A stretch of 64,000 nt of DNA from Phalacrocorax aristotelis (GCF_949628215.1 NC_134285.1:25868797-25932796); one strand, 5' to 3'; positions 35,093 to 47,000 are shown, counted from the first letter of the stretch. Program-made: numbers and translations. The notes: generated by a model not told the origin, from the letters alone.

Positions 35093-38021
35093 CTGTGCCG
35101 TGTGCACAAGATGATTGCATAAGCCTGTAATTGTGCTGGTAAATTCTCATCCCCACCTCTTTTTGGTTGAATAATCCAAATGCTAAATATAAAATGTGTT
35201 GCAACTTGCAGCTGCACTGTTGCAAAAATCAGAAAATGGTAAAATTGTGTGTTGCAACGTTTGCACCTGTTGCAGAAATGACAATTTCCCCAAACCTCTA
35301 CTGTTTTCTCCCTAGCACTGCAGGAAGATCCTGCAGCGTCACCCTACGAGTAAACTTGCCTGCAAGGTTGTATCAATAGTTTAGACCTGTTTAGCTCTGA
35401 ATAGTCACACTAGTTTAGAATAGTTTAGTTCTGAGGGTCCTTTTGCTGCTCCCATAAAAAGAGACCTCCCCTATCCATAAAGATCTTCACACAGAACCTG
35501 TGCTATGGAGACAGGTTGTCGAAGTTAAGTGAGCTGTGCGAAAAGAAAGGTTTTACTTTCTGTTTCTCTGTAGCGCTGGCTTCATAAACCATATTTTGTG
35601 AGAAGTTGTGATGTTATACAGGTAGAGGAGCACATACAAGATCTTCGCGGCTAGAGGGGAGCAGGTCGCATCACTGCACAGGAAAACCACACGTGGACAT
35701 CTAAAGACAGATGAAAAGCTTCCAGAGGAAGAAAAACACATCAGGACTTCCCTAAGTTGAAGGGTTTTTTTCCCCTCGGCCCAGTAATGGTTGCATCTCT
35801 CATCTGCTCAGGGTTCGAGACGGGTTACTGTTTTTTTTGTTTGCCCATTAGGATTGCCAGCTCTTTATGGAAGGTAAAGCCAGTTCAGAAGACTTAACGG
35901 AAGCACCAGCGGCAGTCATTTGCTGGCACCAGGAAGAACGCAAGACTGGCCTGCAGCATGCCTGAAGGGAAAACCAGGAGCGTTCATGGGAAGGTGGCAC
36001 ACAACAAGCGTCTGCCTGACAGCCTCCTGAAACTTTATTTTTACTGGGTGGCCTTTTGTAGTATGCTAAAACTTCCTGACGCTACACCTGCAAGACACGA
36101 AGCCGAGCAACTTGAGAAGTGGAGAAAGGGTGAATTAACACTGATTATTTTTCTACTTCTTGGCCTGACTTGGAGCCACAGAAACTCATTTATATCTCAT
36201 CAGGACTATTTTTACATGCCTTTTCCCTGCCTTCCACCTATTCATGGAAGTCCTGCTGATGACTTTACAGTGTCACTTCCCACTAGTAGACTGCAACTGT
36301 CATTTTCACTGTTTTTTACTGTTTTATGCTCTGCTACGAAGCAGAGTTATGGCACAGCAGCAAGAGTGACTCAACTCTACTTTGGGACTCCTGGATATGC
36401 ACCACTGTAGCTGATCTCTAGTCAGTTTTATAGCTTCTACCCTGCCTTCTTGTCATCATTTCTTGATGGCTTAAGACTTTGCTTTAGCCTGGTTGCAGCC
36501 TGTCCCTTTTGTCTCCCTAATTTGAACATTCTGAGAAGCTGCAAGCAGGTGGAGTGGGAGCTTCATGCTGGGCTAGTCTAGGTGACATCGATGACTGCCA
36601 CTTGTACAGTCCTCCTGATATTTATTCCTTGGTGCTTCCACCCTGACAGTCCCATTCATAGCAAGCATAACACTCCTACTTCAATTAAGAAAATGCCTTC
36701 CCGCCCCACTTCTTTAAAAAAAAAGAAAGCAGTGTGTCACACAAGTTCCTCCACCAAGTGTTCGCAGTGACAAAAGCACATTAGATGTGGCTGTATTTGC
36801 AGACAAGACTGGTACTTCCTTTCTACAGAAACAGAGCAAGTTTCTATTTCAGGCTTTGCTGACTCAAGGCTGAGGTACCCAAGCTGATTCAGCAGCTTGG
36901 CAAGCCTGGAGAACTTCTGGTTATGAATGGAAGGAACAGTAAATTTTAAGTTTGTCTTCATCTTACAGAAATGTATATTCAAGTGAAGTCACCTCCTGGT
37001 GGCAGACATTTTGCCAAATAAGTGGTATAGTCTGCATTTCTTTCAGCATAGAAGGCCACTTGGATGAGACAGCCATAAAGCCTGCAAGTAAAATCCTGGT
37101 CCTACAGAAGCCAGTGATTCCTGCTCATCCGGACCAGGTTTTATCCTCCCTCTTGAGGTTCAAGTCACATTAAAAGATCTTCTACCGCTTAATCACTTAT
37201 TGGTGCATCTCACCTGGGATATAAAATCATGCCAGTAATATAATATTTTGAACTGCAATTTCAGAATGATGAAAACACAGAACACAAAACCAACCTGCCT
37301 GCCCTGAGGAAGTGAGAAGAATGCACCACTTACTCAGCTTCCCTGGCTTCATATAGAAAAGATGTCAAAGGTAAAAGCCTTGTGCTTTTCTGTTACAGAC
37401 AAGTGAAATAAGCATCCTGTTACTTTTCTAATTTTAAAAACCATGGAGGTAACATTCCTCCAAAATATTTTCTAATGTTTACCTGTTAGTCTATGAACAG
37501 AAGTTAGGAAAGTTTCTTTTTAAAATCCTAACGTGAGTTCTTTCACCTAGAGGTTACCAGGATTCAAAAAAAAGCTCATAATGAATGCTGGCACGTCAGC
37601 AAGGATGCAGATGCAGAAGTTTGTCAGAAAGCGAGATCCTGCTATTTATTAAGGTAAGAAAGTAGGTAATGGGGCACCTGAGCTGTCTCCCTCGAACCTT
37701 TCTGTCTCTGGATGGACTAAACAGGTTTTAACATTTTCTTCCAATATTTATGCTGTTTCCAGGGCCAGACAGGATGAATAGCCTCCACCCATGGCATCCA
37801 TGCCGCCTTTTCTTTCAGGCTGTACGTTTTGCTTTGACAGCATACAATAAAAGCCACGAACTTCTAAATAGCATTCCTCCTCCCCGACTGCACCAACTAT
37901 ATGGCATTAATATACGCTGTTGTTCTAGCCAGCTGTTCCCATGTCATATTCTTCTGCCTCCTGAAGGCGGTTTGTGAAGTCTAAAAAAGCATCATGTGGG
38001 TTGTCAAATTTCAGAACCCCC
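35093..38021. other. Intergenic, AT-rich, no supported gene
   Basis: Several plus-strand segments have acceptor-like and donor-like flanks (35316-35349, 35852-35873, 37047-37087) but no coding pattern. A 150-codon ORF at 35958-36410 has no splice or family support. The TTTATT at 37645 may end the minus-strand membrane-protein transcript. Confidence 0.4.
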
Positions 38022-38215
38022 CTAAATAGTTTCGCGCAGCTCCAGCAGATAAGCAGTGAAGTACAATATTATGAGCATGAAACAAAAGCCAATCATTAGC
38101 GCTGACAAAGCTGTGCCTCTGAGAAGGGAAATAAATTCAGTTCCGTAGACTAAATATGTATATTTAGTGGCATGAAGGCAAAAGAAGTGTGCAAGTAGGA
38201 TACACATTTGCCCAG
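38022..38215 (-). CDS. Candidate last coding exon of an unrecognised membrane protein
   Basis: On the minus strand, after an acceptor ending CAATAG, 63 codons stay open to TAG at 38024-38022. They encode the latter part of one hydrophobic segment (QMCILLAHFFCLHA) and a second long one (ALSALMIGFCFMLIILYFTA), ending LLELRETI. The exon begins in the phase left by the upstream exon at 38468-38531, and the join continues the first hydrophobic span. The pyrimidine tract of the acceptor is poor. An AATAAA on the minus strand at 37650-37645 could end the transcript. I do not recognise the family. Confidence 0.4.
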
Positions 38216-38467
38216 CTATTGTACTGTAAAGTATTTCCTCTAACTTGGTCTTTGAGAATAGAAACCAGCCACAGAGTATTTTGGAAGAGCAGTCAGAGTT
38301 CTCCACAGGAAAACGGCACAACCCAGAACGACCAGACACTAACCAAACCTGGGACTCAAAACCAATACTGCATGGTAGCTCCCAGCTTTCCCAAGGCGCG
38401 CTAACTGTGGCTGCTAAGAAAGTGACCCAAAGGAAGCATCTTCCTTAAAGGATGCTACAAACATTAC

Positions 38468-38531
38468 CCATGCAGAGGCTGCCGTAGAGGAGCATGCTGA
38501 CCGTATTATATTCCATAGGGTTAAACTCCTC
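38468..38531 (-). CDS. Candidate internal exon of the same membrane protein
   Basis: On the minus strand it follows TTTTTGTCCAG and ends ATGG/GTAATG, both good splice signals. The 21 complete codons begin EEFNPMEYNTVSML and continue LYGSLCM, then one base carries over (phase 1), matching the exon at 38022-38215. The segment keeps several CpG dinucleotides in an AT-rich, CpG-poor neighbourhood, as conserved coding exons often do. The methionine in PMEYN could also be an initiator, which would make a protein of about 80 residues. Confidence 0.42.
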
Positions 38532-38555
38532 CTGGACAAAAACAAATCAGAAGGT

Positions 38556-38575
38556 GGGGGGGGGGGGGGGGGGGG
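38556..38575. repeat. Poly(G) run of 20 bases
   Basis: Twenty consecutive G, then CGGG, in an AT-rich setting. It lies 25 bases right of the acceptor of the candidate exon at 38468-38531, that is, in its upstream intron on the minus strand where it reads as poly(C), a pyrimidine tract. Confidence 0.9.
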
Positions 38576-39065
38576 CGGGATAAGAGATAAAACTTCAAAC
38601 CACTTCCTGTCCTCTATGACAAATTTTACACAAGCTTGAAATAACTACAAGCATCACTGGCATTTCTTGATTTCTGCTTACATGTATTTAATCTGCTTCT
38701 TGAATTCAACGGAGAAAAATCCTCATGATAAAAGCAAAGTGAAAGAATAGCGTCAGTGACATTAACACCCTATTAGAAAAATTCAGTCTTTCGGGAGGCA
38801 GCACTAGGTTTTTCCCAGCCAGAACCGAGCTAACAAAAGTCAATACAAGATAACTCCCCACCGTGTGTGTGGTGTATGTTTCCACAGAACTTGATAATGA
38901 CAGAGGAAGCTGGGGAACGGCTGGGCCAGTGAGTGTTGGGTGACTCTTTCACCCAACGACCAAAAGAAAGAGCAGGATGGGAGTCTACACGTAACAAACC
39001 TAGTGGGAGCTTCCTTGGGGGAGAAAGGATTCTGAACAATCTTGAAATCCTGATCTGAAGCTTAC

Positions 39066-39137
39066 CGAAGGAGGGTTTTGATGAGTCAGATGTCTTCTTC
39101 AGTCCCACTTCACTGCCCTTTGAACCAATATGGAAAG
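39066..39137 (-). CDS. Candidate 72-nt exon, minus strand, relation unclear
   Basis: A strong acceptor (CTCCTCTTTCCCAG) and donor (TTCG/GTAAGC) bound a segment open in only one frame, phase 1 to phase 1, reading FHIGSKGSEVGLKKTSDSSK. It lies upstream of the exon at 38468-38531 in transcription order but cannot join it directly in frame, so an extra exon would be needed. It may be non-coding or spurious. Confidence 0.22.
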
Positions 39138-40950
39138 CTGGGAAAGAGGAGACTACTTCATTAGCAGAGATCAAAAGCAGTCTCTGACTAGCAGCCAGAA
39201 AAAATCTGGGATCATGTGGGTCACTCGGTTAAAACTTGTGATCTAGCCAGTATCTTTGATGTGATCCTGTTTATTCTAAGAACGCACAAAGTCCTGCTTT
39301 ATTGTACACGTGGGCAACAAGACACACTTCCCCAGCTTCTCAGTCTGAGCTTTGCTTCTGCTTGTCCTCTGTCTCCTGCACACACGTACCTCCGCGCCTG
39401 AAGGGTTGGTCTCTTCTGCGTGCACACAGGGACAATACATACGAACGGCCTCTCTCTTCTGACTGCGTGAGTGCACCTGTGCACGTGAAGTCTCTCTGTG
39501 CAGCACACATGTACCTGGAGCACCCCTTTCCTGGGCACGCACTCACTGCTGCACACACACAAACCCAAGAGTTTTATTTTGAACAAAGGTACATTCCTGT
39601 ACCTTCATTTTAGATACTCTTGAAAATTAAATCCTACCCAAGCAGGTTTCAGTAATAACTAACCAATTTGAAGGGCCTCAACTTTTACTGCACTCTCGGC
39701 AAACCATGTTTTGCTTATTCACTGCCCATGTACTCTTAATCGCCCTGGATCAAAGGCATTGAATGAAAATCATGACCTTGTTGATACCAGAAGGAAAACT
39801 CCCATCTTCAACTGGAGGAAAACGTAGCCTGGTATTCTTTTCAATGACATCCTGATTTACTCAAAAATAATATGAGCTTAAAATATTTCCTATTTCCCCC
39901 CGCCCTGTATTTTAGCTCTTTGTAGTCTCTAGCCTTTTAGAGGGGGCGTTAAGGAAATGCAGCTGATCCAGACTGGCAGTTGTGTAAGGATGTCACAAGC
40001 AATAATAAAAACCCAACACTATCATAAGGCAAGGCTAAAAAAATTCATGCTGGAATTTCAGTAGTTCTTATATCTCCAATTTCAAATCATCCACTCTCTG
40101 CAACCACATCAATCTTACAGGTTTATATCACAAAGTTAAGAAACTTAGGTAGTTTTACCTTAAATTCTTTGCCTAAAACTTGTTTCCTTTTTCCACCAAA
40201 TTTCTACAGTACCTTTGAATCCTTGGAAGCTGTTGAATTTATTTAATCCTCCAGATTAAATAAATTCATCATCCTTTATGAAGTTCAAATGTAACTTAAA
40301 GTACATTTAGATGAATCAATAAAAAGGTTGCAAAGAAGTCTCAATCAATTTATCAATTAATAGCCAAGCCTGGGAGGCTGTCCCTCCTTTCTGCCGTTAG
40401 CTGAGGGATTTCTTTCTTCCCAGCAATGTTTATGTCAGAGCGGCACGGTAAGCAGCACTCGCTATAAAACATTGATCGGCTGAGCCATTAGTTGGAATTT
40501 GAGAGACAGCTATGTCATAGCAAAACCAAAACCATTATTGCTATTTATTGGACTTTTTTGTTATAGATTATTTTGGTATTTGAGTATGTCAGGAAATAAA
40601 TAATTCTTCAAAATCATAATAAAAACACATTTCACAGCATGGTTCCTGCCCAGTAAGTAATATAATTACAAAGGCAATGGAAAGAATCACAGGTTTCAGT
40701 TCCAGTAACTGTGTGGCCGAGCGTTTGGAAACATCACCTGTGAGCAAGGGTGAGGGATGGAGAGCTGGGAAGAGAAGGGGAAGAGGCTGAAGCAAGTGCT
40801 GGGAGAAAGCCTGCGAAGGAGGGAAAGATACGGGCCGCCTGGGAGGAACAGATAATGCACGGGATGGAGCGGTGCGGGCGAGATAGCGTCGGGTATAAAC
40901 AGGGGAAGAAAGAGGAGAGGAGAAAAATAAGCCAGCAAGTTTCCAGCAGG
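39138..40950. other. Region upstream of the ADCY9 island
   Basis: Includes a CA- and CG-alternating, ORF-rich stretch at 39300-39570 and an AT-rich stretch to 40650. A 24-nt segment at 40424-40447 is flanked on the plus strand by TTCTTTCTTCCCAG and GTAAGC, an exon-like signature without further support. No gene or repeat family is recognised. Confidence 0.4.
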
Positions 40951-41944
40951 CTGCGGGGAGGGATGCGGAGCGGCTGGAGCGTTCGCTGAGCCGCACGTTC
41001 CTCGCGCATGGCAAATGCCAGCGATGCCAACGGCGGCGCTTCCCCGACCCGGGAGTAACCGCGGCCCTGAGGGAGGCGACCGTCGCCCCCGGGCAGGGCA
41101 GGGCGGCCACGGGGGCGGCGCACGGCGAGAGGTCGGGCGCGGGGCTGAGGGGGACATGAGGGGACCCTGAGGGAGCCAGCGGCTGACCTGCGCCCGCCCC
41201 GTCCCGCCCCGCCCGCTGCCGGCGAGGGGCCGCCGCTGCCTCGGGGAGAAACAAACCACCCCCACAGCCGCCCCTGAGGAGACGGGGCGCACTCGCGCCC
41301 CCGCCCCTTAGCGCGGGGGGGGGGGGGGCGGGCGGGGTGCGCGATCCCGCCGCGGCGCTGCGCCCCATTAGCCCGCAGCCCTCCCCCCCCACCCCCCGTC
41401 TCCCTCCGGTGAGGAAGATGATGGCGGCGGCGGCCGCCCGCGCCTGAGCGCGGCCCCGCCGCTCCCCTCCCTCTCCGCCCTCCCCTCCCTCCCCTGGCAG
41501 GGCGGCGCGCAGGCGGGCGGGCGCGCAGGCGGGCCGGCCGGCCCCCGCCAGGGCACGGAGCTCCCCGCGGCGGCGCGGCACCACCCCGCCGGGAGGGGTG
41601 ACGGGACCAGCCCCGCCGGGCCCCGCGGCAGCCCAGCAGCGGCAGCAGCAGCAGCGGGAGGAGGTGGCGGCGGCGGCAGCCGTGCTGAGGGGCGCTCCAG
41701 GGGCACTCGCTGTCTCTCGCCCGGGCGCTGCCCGCGGCGCCGGGAGAGCGCGGGGCGGCCGAGGGCCCAAGGCCCCGTTGGCGGCGGGGAGTGGCGCGGA
41801 GGGCCGCCGGTGCCGTCCCGGCTGGGCGGGCGAGGGAGGGAGGGAGGCGGTGCGGCGCGGCGGGAGCCGGCCCCTTGGCGGCGGCCCTGAGGGGAGCGCT
41901 GCCCGGCGGGCGCGGGGAGGAAGCCGCCGCCAGCTGCTGCCGAC

Positions 41945-41998
41945 ATGGAGGAGCGGTCCCCTCCCGGCGGGGGCCCGGCGTCCCCCCCGCGGGACTGA
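41945..41998 (+). other. ADCY9: Upstream ORF 1 in the ADCY9 leader
   Basis: ATG at 41945 (GCCGACATGG, a good start context) opens an 18-codon frame including the stop, beginning MEERSPPGGG. It could reduce translation from the main start if the transcript begins upstream of it. Confidence 0.35.
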
Positions 41999-42107
41999 GC
42001 GAGCGGCCGCCCGCCCCGCGCCTCGGTCCGGCTGCGGGAGCGGGGCCAGCGGCGGGCGGCAGCCCCGGCCCTGCTCGGCCGGCGAAGGCGGGCGAGGCGA
42101 GGGGAAT

Positions 42108-42224
42108 ATGCGGGGCTGCCCGCGCCCCAGCGCCCTGTGTGCCGAGCCCGGCGAGCGGCGGAGCCCCTCGGCGCTGCCCGGCCACCCCTCCGCCCAGGAG
42201 GCGGCGGCGGCGGGAGGAGACTAG
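42108..42224 (+). other. ADCY9: Upstream ORF 2 in the ADCY9 leader
   Basis: ATG at 42108 opens a 39-codon frame including the stop TAG at 42222-42224, 83 bases before the main ATG. It does not overlap the main ORF, so reinitiation is possible. Whether it lies in the mRNA depends on the start site. Confidence 0.35.
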
Positions 42225-42307
42225 AAGCGACTTTCCCAGGAGCCCGGTGGCATCCCCAGCCCGAGAGACCTAACTCCTGAGCGGGTTCTTGAGAAGGAAT
42301 TGACAAC

Positions 42308-44006
42308 ATGGCTTCCCCACCGCACCAGCAGCTGCTGCATCACCACAGCACCGAGGTGAGCTGCGACTCCAGCGGGGACAGCAACAGCGTGACGGTGAAA
42401 ATCAACGCCAAGCAGCACCAGGGCTGCTCCTCTTCCAAGCACTGCAAGTACAGCATCTCCTCCAGCTGCAGCTCGGGGGAGTCGGGGGGCACCCGCCGAG
42501 CCGGTGGAGGTGGTAGCAGTGGCCCCGGCCTCCGCCGGCAGAAGAAGCTGCCACAGCTCTTCGAGAGGGCCTCTTCCAAGTGGTGGAATCCCAAGTTCGA
42601 CTCCAACAACCTGGAGGAGGCTTGCATGGAGAGATGTTTCCCGCAGACCCAGCGCAGGTTTCGCTATGCCCTCTTCTACATCGGCGTGGCCTGCCTTCTC
42701 TGGGGCATCTACTTCAGCATACACATGAGAGAGAAACAGATTGTTTTCATGGTGCCGGCTCTGTGCTTCCTCTTGGTATGTGTAGTGTTTTTTGTGTTCA
42801 CTTTCACTGAGGCTTACGCCCGCCATTACGTACGGACTTCACTGATACTCACCCTCCTGGTTTTTGCTTTGACTCTCGCTCCGCAGTTCCAGGCTCTGAA
42901 ACCTCTCTCAGGAAGTGGTGACATGTCCAATCAGACTCCCCCGGCAGATCCCACAGACACTTGCCTTTCTCAAGTGGGCAGTTTTTCTATGTGTATCGAA
43001 GTGCTCTTGTTGCTTTACACGGTGATGCACTTACCCTTGTACTTAAGCTTGTTTCTGGGACTGTCGTATTCGGTCCTCTTTGAGACCTTCGGTTATCACT
43101 TCCGCGATGTGAACTGTTTTACACCCCTTGGAGCCGGTGCGGTTTACTGGGAGCTGTTGAGTAAAGCCTTCCTGCACATCTGCATCCACGCCATTGGTGT
43201 TCATTTATTTATCATGTCCGAAGTCAGATCGAGAAGCACGTTCCTGAAAGTGGGGCAATCCATCATGCATGGAAAAGACTTGGAAGTGGAAAAAGCCCTG
43301 AAAGAGAGGATGATTCATTCTGTTATGCCAAGAATAATAGCCGATGACTTAATGAAGCAGGGGGATGATGAAAGTGAAAACTCCGTCAAACGTCATTCCA
43401 CCTCAAGCCCCAAAAACAAGAAGAAGAAGCCCTCCATACAGAAAACTCCCATAATATTCCGTCCTTTTAAAATGCAGCAGATAGAGCAAGTGAGCATTTT
43501 GTTCGCAGATATTGTTGGCTTCACAAAAATGAGTGCCAATAAATCTGCCCATGCTCTGGTGGGACTCCTGAACGACCTCTTTGGACGTTTCGACCGTCTG
43601 TGCGAGGACACTAAATGTGAGAAGATAAGCACTTTGGGAGACTGTTACTACTGTGTAGCTGGCTGCCCAGAGCCCCGGGCAGATCACGCTTACTGCTGCA
43701 TCGAGATGGGCTTAGGTATGATTAAAGCCATTGAGCAGTTTTGCCAAGAGAAAAAAGAAATGGTGAACATGAGAGTTGGTGTTCATACTGGGACAGTCCT
43801 GTGCGGCATTTTGGGAATGAGGAGGTTCAAGTTCGATGTGTGGTCCAATGATGTCAATTTGGCCAATCTGATGGAGCAGCTTGGGGTGGCTGGAAAAGTC
43901 CATATTTCGGAAGCTACTGCAAAATATTTAGATGATCGTTACGAAATGGAGGATGGAAAGGTGATGGAGCGAGTCGGTCAGAGCGTGGTAGCTGACCAGT
44001 TAAAAG
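42308..44006 (+). CDS. ADCY9: Adenylate cyclase type 9, first large coding exon (5' part of gene)
   Basis: ADCY9 converts ATP to cAMP and pyrophosphate at the plasma membrane downstream of Gs-coupled receptors. The ATG at 42308 is preceded by an in-frame TGA at 42290, which fixes the start. The exon gives 566 codons plus one base. Residues 1-115 are a Ser/His/Gly-rich cytosolic N-terminus. Six hydrophobic segments follow at about 118-138, 145-168, 174-193, 222-246, 246-262 and 283-303. The C1a catalytic domain starts near 390: FADIVGFTKMS carries metal-ligand D401, LGDCYYCV carries D445, and GVHTGTVLCGILG is near 491-503. The exon ends AAAG/GTAAGT, phase 1. The rest of C1, the second membrane cassette and C2 lie beyond this window. 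Sequence similarity to ADCY9 rather than other cyclases is clear from the N-terminus and the FRPFKMQQIEQVSILF segment. Confidence 0.97.
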
Positions 44007-47000
44007 GTAAGTGCTTTTATTTTGTGCTCAGTCTTGTTTCTTTTTCTTTTCTTTCATGAGGAAATATATTTTCCCTAGTGCATGTTTTTTGCTTGCTGAC
44101 TTGCAAATTGAACGCATTTTGCATTTAACTCCGTGTCCTGGTGCTCAGAAACACCATGGGAATTATGGAATAAAAGATGCCATGGAGATAAGTGCAAAAG
44201 ATCTGGGGTACTCAAAATGTACTTAGGCTTCAAAACTCCCTCGCGCTTCTTGTGAGAGTATCGCATCATAGGGAGGAGAAGGTTAATGTGTTTGCTGTCT
44301 GCAAGAGGTTTTTGGTTTACTGTTGTGTGTCATCCTTTAATTCAGTAAGTAAACTTGTTAATTGACTTCATGTGCCATACATAGAGCATATGTGTTTTGC
44401 AGAATTATGTATATCTGTGAAAAGTTTCTTTTGGCATTGGGAGAGTTGGGACTGCGAAGGCATTTGGGAAAAATGACAGCTGGATTCACAGAAAGAAATG
44501 AGCACTGTAGATTTGGCAGTTTGGTATAGCAAGTTGTTACAGTTCGAAGTGGGGCTGGAAAAAGTTACTCAGGTGGTTCAGTGAGCTGGCAGATGCTCTC
44601 GTTTCTGCAGCTCTAAGGATTTGGGATGAAACTGCAAATTTGCCTTTTGGAAAAGAAAATGAGTGATCTTTCGGTTCCCCGTATGGCATGTGTAAGGGTC
44701 CGATTTTCATTTTTTTTTACAAGAGTGCTAATTTTGAAATTAAACCCTTGACTGCTTTCTGGCAGCACTTAGAAGTGCGTGCAGGAGGATGGTACGTGCT
44801 GAGGGTTTAATTGTCTCTTTAGTAAAAGCTGTCTCTACTGCTGTGCCTTTGTCTCGCAGAGGTATGGTTGTCTGCAGTGCTTGTAGTCCAAGGTGGGGAG
44901 CAGACGAATAAAAATGGGAGCAGAATATGTTGCAAACCCTTTTATGCTATGTGAGTTTATTTGTTCTGTTGATAAGTGTACCCAGTTTTATAAAGTAAGC
45001 ATGGAAAATAGAGTGGAAGAAACCAAAGGAGTCATAGGACAGCATTGTGATGGAGGAAGGAGATATTTGTTGCAACAAATACAAAACGAGGCCAGGATGG
45101 TTGTAGAAAGGTCAGTGAGTAAGGACGGGGATGGGGGGGAGAGTATTGCAAAACAGGGGTGGAAGAGGGAATGGCAGGCCACTTGCCTGCGGCAGGTGCT
45201 TGCTTTGACGTGACACAAATACTTATTTTTGGTGAGCTGGCTGTCCGCATGCATATGGCAACAGGGCTGAAATGAGAGGCTTACGGGGAGGAAAAATATC
45301 GACGGTGACATTGGTGGCTGGAAGCCATAGAACTGGAGCAGATGCGTGTCCCTAGGCTTTGGCTTTCTGTTTAGCTTCTAAAAATACAAATTCAGTTAAT
45401 TTCTTTAATAACTGTTGACACTGATGTATTTCGGTGGAAGTATGCCTTCAAGAAAAAAGGATCAGACATCATCTCTCCATTACTCTTAGCTGAATCTTGC
45501 TGTTCTGGTGAAAAGAAATGGCACAGGTTGTAGAGAGACAGCCCTGTGATATTTCCTCCTCCATCTACCTTTACAGCCTCATGCAGCATGAAGGCTGTGT
45601 TGTAGCAACAGATGAAACCTTAAGTATTTGCTAAATTTATAACTGTACTCAGTACCATTAATCACTGAATGACATGAACTTACTTGTGGAGACTGATGGT
45701 ACTGCTCTTAAATATTTTTATTTATTTGTTTATATGTTCTAGGAGATCACAAGAGCACTGTGTAGAGCAGTTATACCCCATGCCAGGAGTGGTTTTCATG
45801 GTCTTTCTCAGACTTCTGTTCTGTCCTTGGTTTCATTTATTGCGAGAGGGATAGGCTGCTGCATGTTGTCAGTCCAGTGGTTCAGATTTTTGCAGCTTTG
45901 AATGCCTTTCACAGGTCCTGCTTTGGCCAGGACTCTACAGATGAACAAACTGAGGTGCAATCTAGATAAGATGAAGTATGCTTTGTGGACTGACGTTTTG
46001 ATGGTCTCTGCCTACCCTGAAACCTAGCTGTGAAATCAGCTGGAACATCATGTGGTAAGAATTGCTTTAAGGAGGAATATGAGTCAGGGTGTTTTTCCCT
46101 TTCCCTTCTGTATTTTGTTGTGGAACTTTAATTAGCTTCCATTTCTTATCAATGTCTCATATAGTTATCGAAATCAGAGTCTGTGTGTACTTCTAAACCA
46201 AGCAGACCTATGCCGTGATGACCTTTATCTGCAGGTCTATGGCACGCATAGTCCCTTTCCCTCCTGTTCCTGGACCCTCAGGGGCACATGTTGGGTGCCG
46301 CAGAGCTGCCCGTGTTTTCCTGTTTCGTGAGTACTTTGTTCTGCAGTCAGATTACTTGGCTGATAGGTAAATGGCATTGGGGCGGGGGGGGCGGGGGGAA
46401 GGCAATGATAAAAGCATTCTAACAGCAGTGCCACAGGCTGGTGTCTAGAACCTGCTACAGGGGAGCGTTTTGTTAAGGAACAGCTTTGAGATTTAACGGA
46501 GTAAACAGATTTCACCTCTTAATTAACTGTCCCCTGCCAAGCACCTGCTCTGCTTTGTAACGGAGGTGCTGTTAGGAAGCTTTGCTTTACTATTTTCCCC
46601 CCAAATTTGTTGATAGGAATTTTGTTGTGGTTATTTAATTATGTGATACATCATACTCTTTTCAAGTAGGAAAATGCTGTGGAGATAACAGACATAAGCT
46701 TTGTTTCCCTACTGGTACTTCATTTCTCAGCTTCCTTTCAACCTTTGGTATCTTAATGATATCCTTTTTTTTGTGTTGTATGTCTAGTGTATTATCTCTT
46801 AATTGTAGGAGTTGCTGCAGAAGTCATAGCTATCTTCTGGAGGCTAAGTCAACATGATCAAGTAAACTTTTTATAGAGCAAAATGGGAGGTGCCAAGGAC
46901 TTGGTTCCCATGTTATGCACAATCAGGACTTTGGGGTGCTCCTGGAGCAAGTCTCTTGGCTTGGTTCACCCAGAAGGGATCCAGGTGCAGCTTAAGGTGT

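Larger units (their letters stand above)
40950..42560 (+). promoter_or_regulatory. ADCY9: CpG island promoter of ADCY9
   Basis: About 1.6 kb of very GC- and CpG-rich DNA in AT-rich surroundings, ending inside the first large coding exon. It contains GC boxes, a G14 run at 41315-41328 and trinucleotide-like GCG and CAG stretches, and shows no TATA box. This is a typical housekeeping-type promoter with dispersed start sites. The 5' UTR begins somewhere inside; the exact start site, and whether a non-coding first exon is spliced off, cannot be read from the sequence. Confidence 0.85.

Noticed and set aside
35958-36410. 150-codon plus-strand ORF
   Set aside because: No start context, splice partner or recognisable domain; such lengths occur by chance.
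37819-37914. Plus-strand reading AVRFALTAYNKS after a TTTCTTTCAG acceptor, resembling the start of a cystatin helix
   Set aside because: The similarity is about a dozen residues, the exon boundary does not match cystatin genes, and the frame then loses all likeness and soon stops.
40589-42309. Long minus-strand ORFs of 483, 393 and 313 codons over the ADCY9 island
   Set aside because: They overlap each other in different frames and are rich in Pro, Ala, Gly and Arg, as expected from CpG-island composition with few stop codons. No domain is recognisable.
44007-44059. Continuation of the ADCY9 frame for 17 codons past 44006
   Set aside because: AAAG/GTAAGT is a strong donor and the sequence after it is hydrophobic intron without likeness to the C1 domain. 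Retention would truncate the enzyme.
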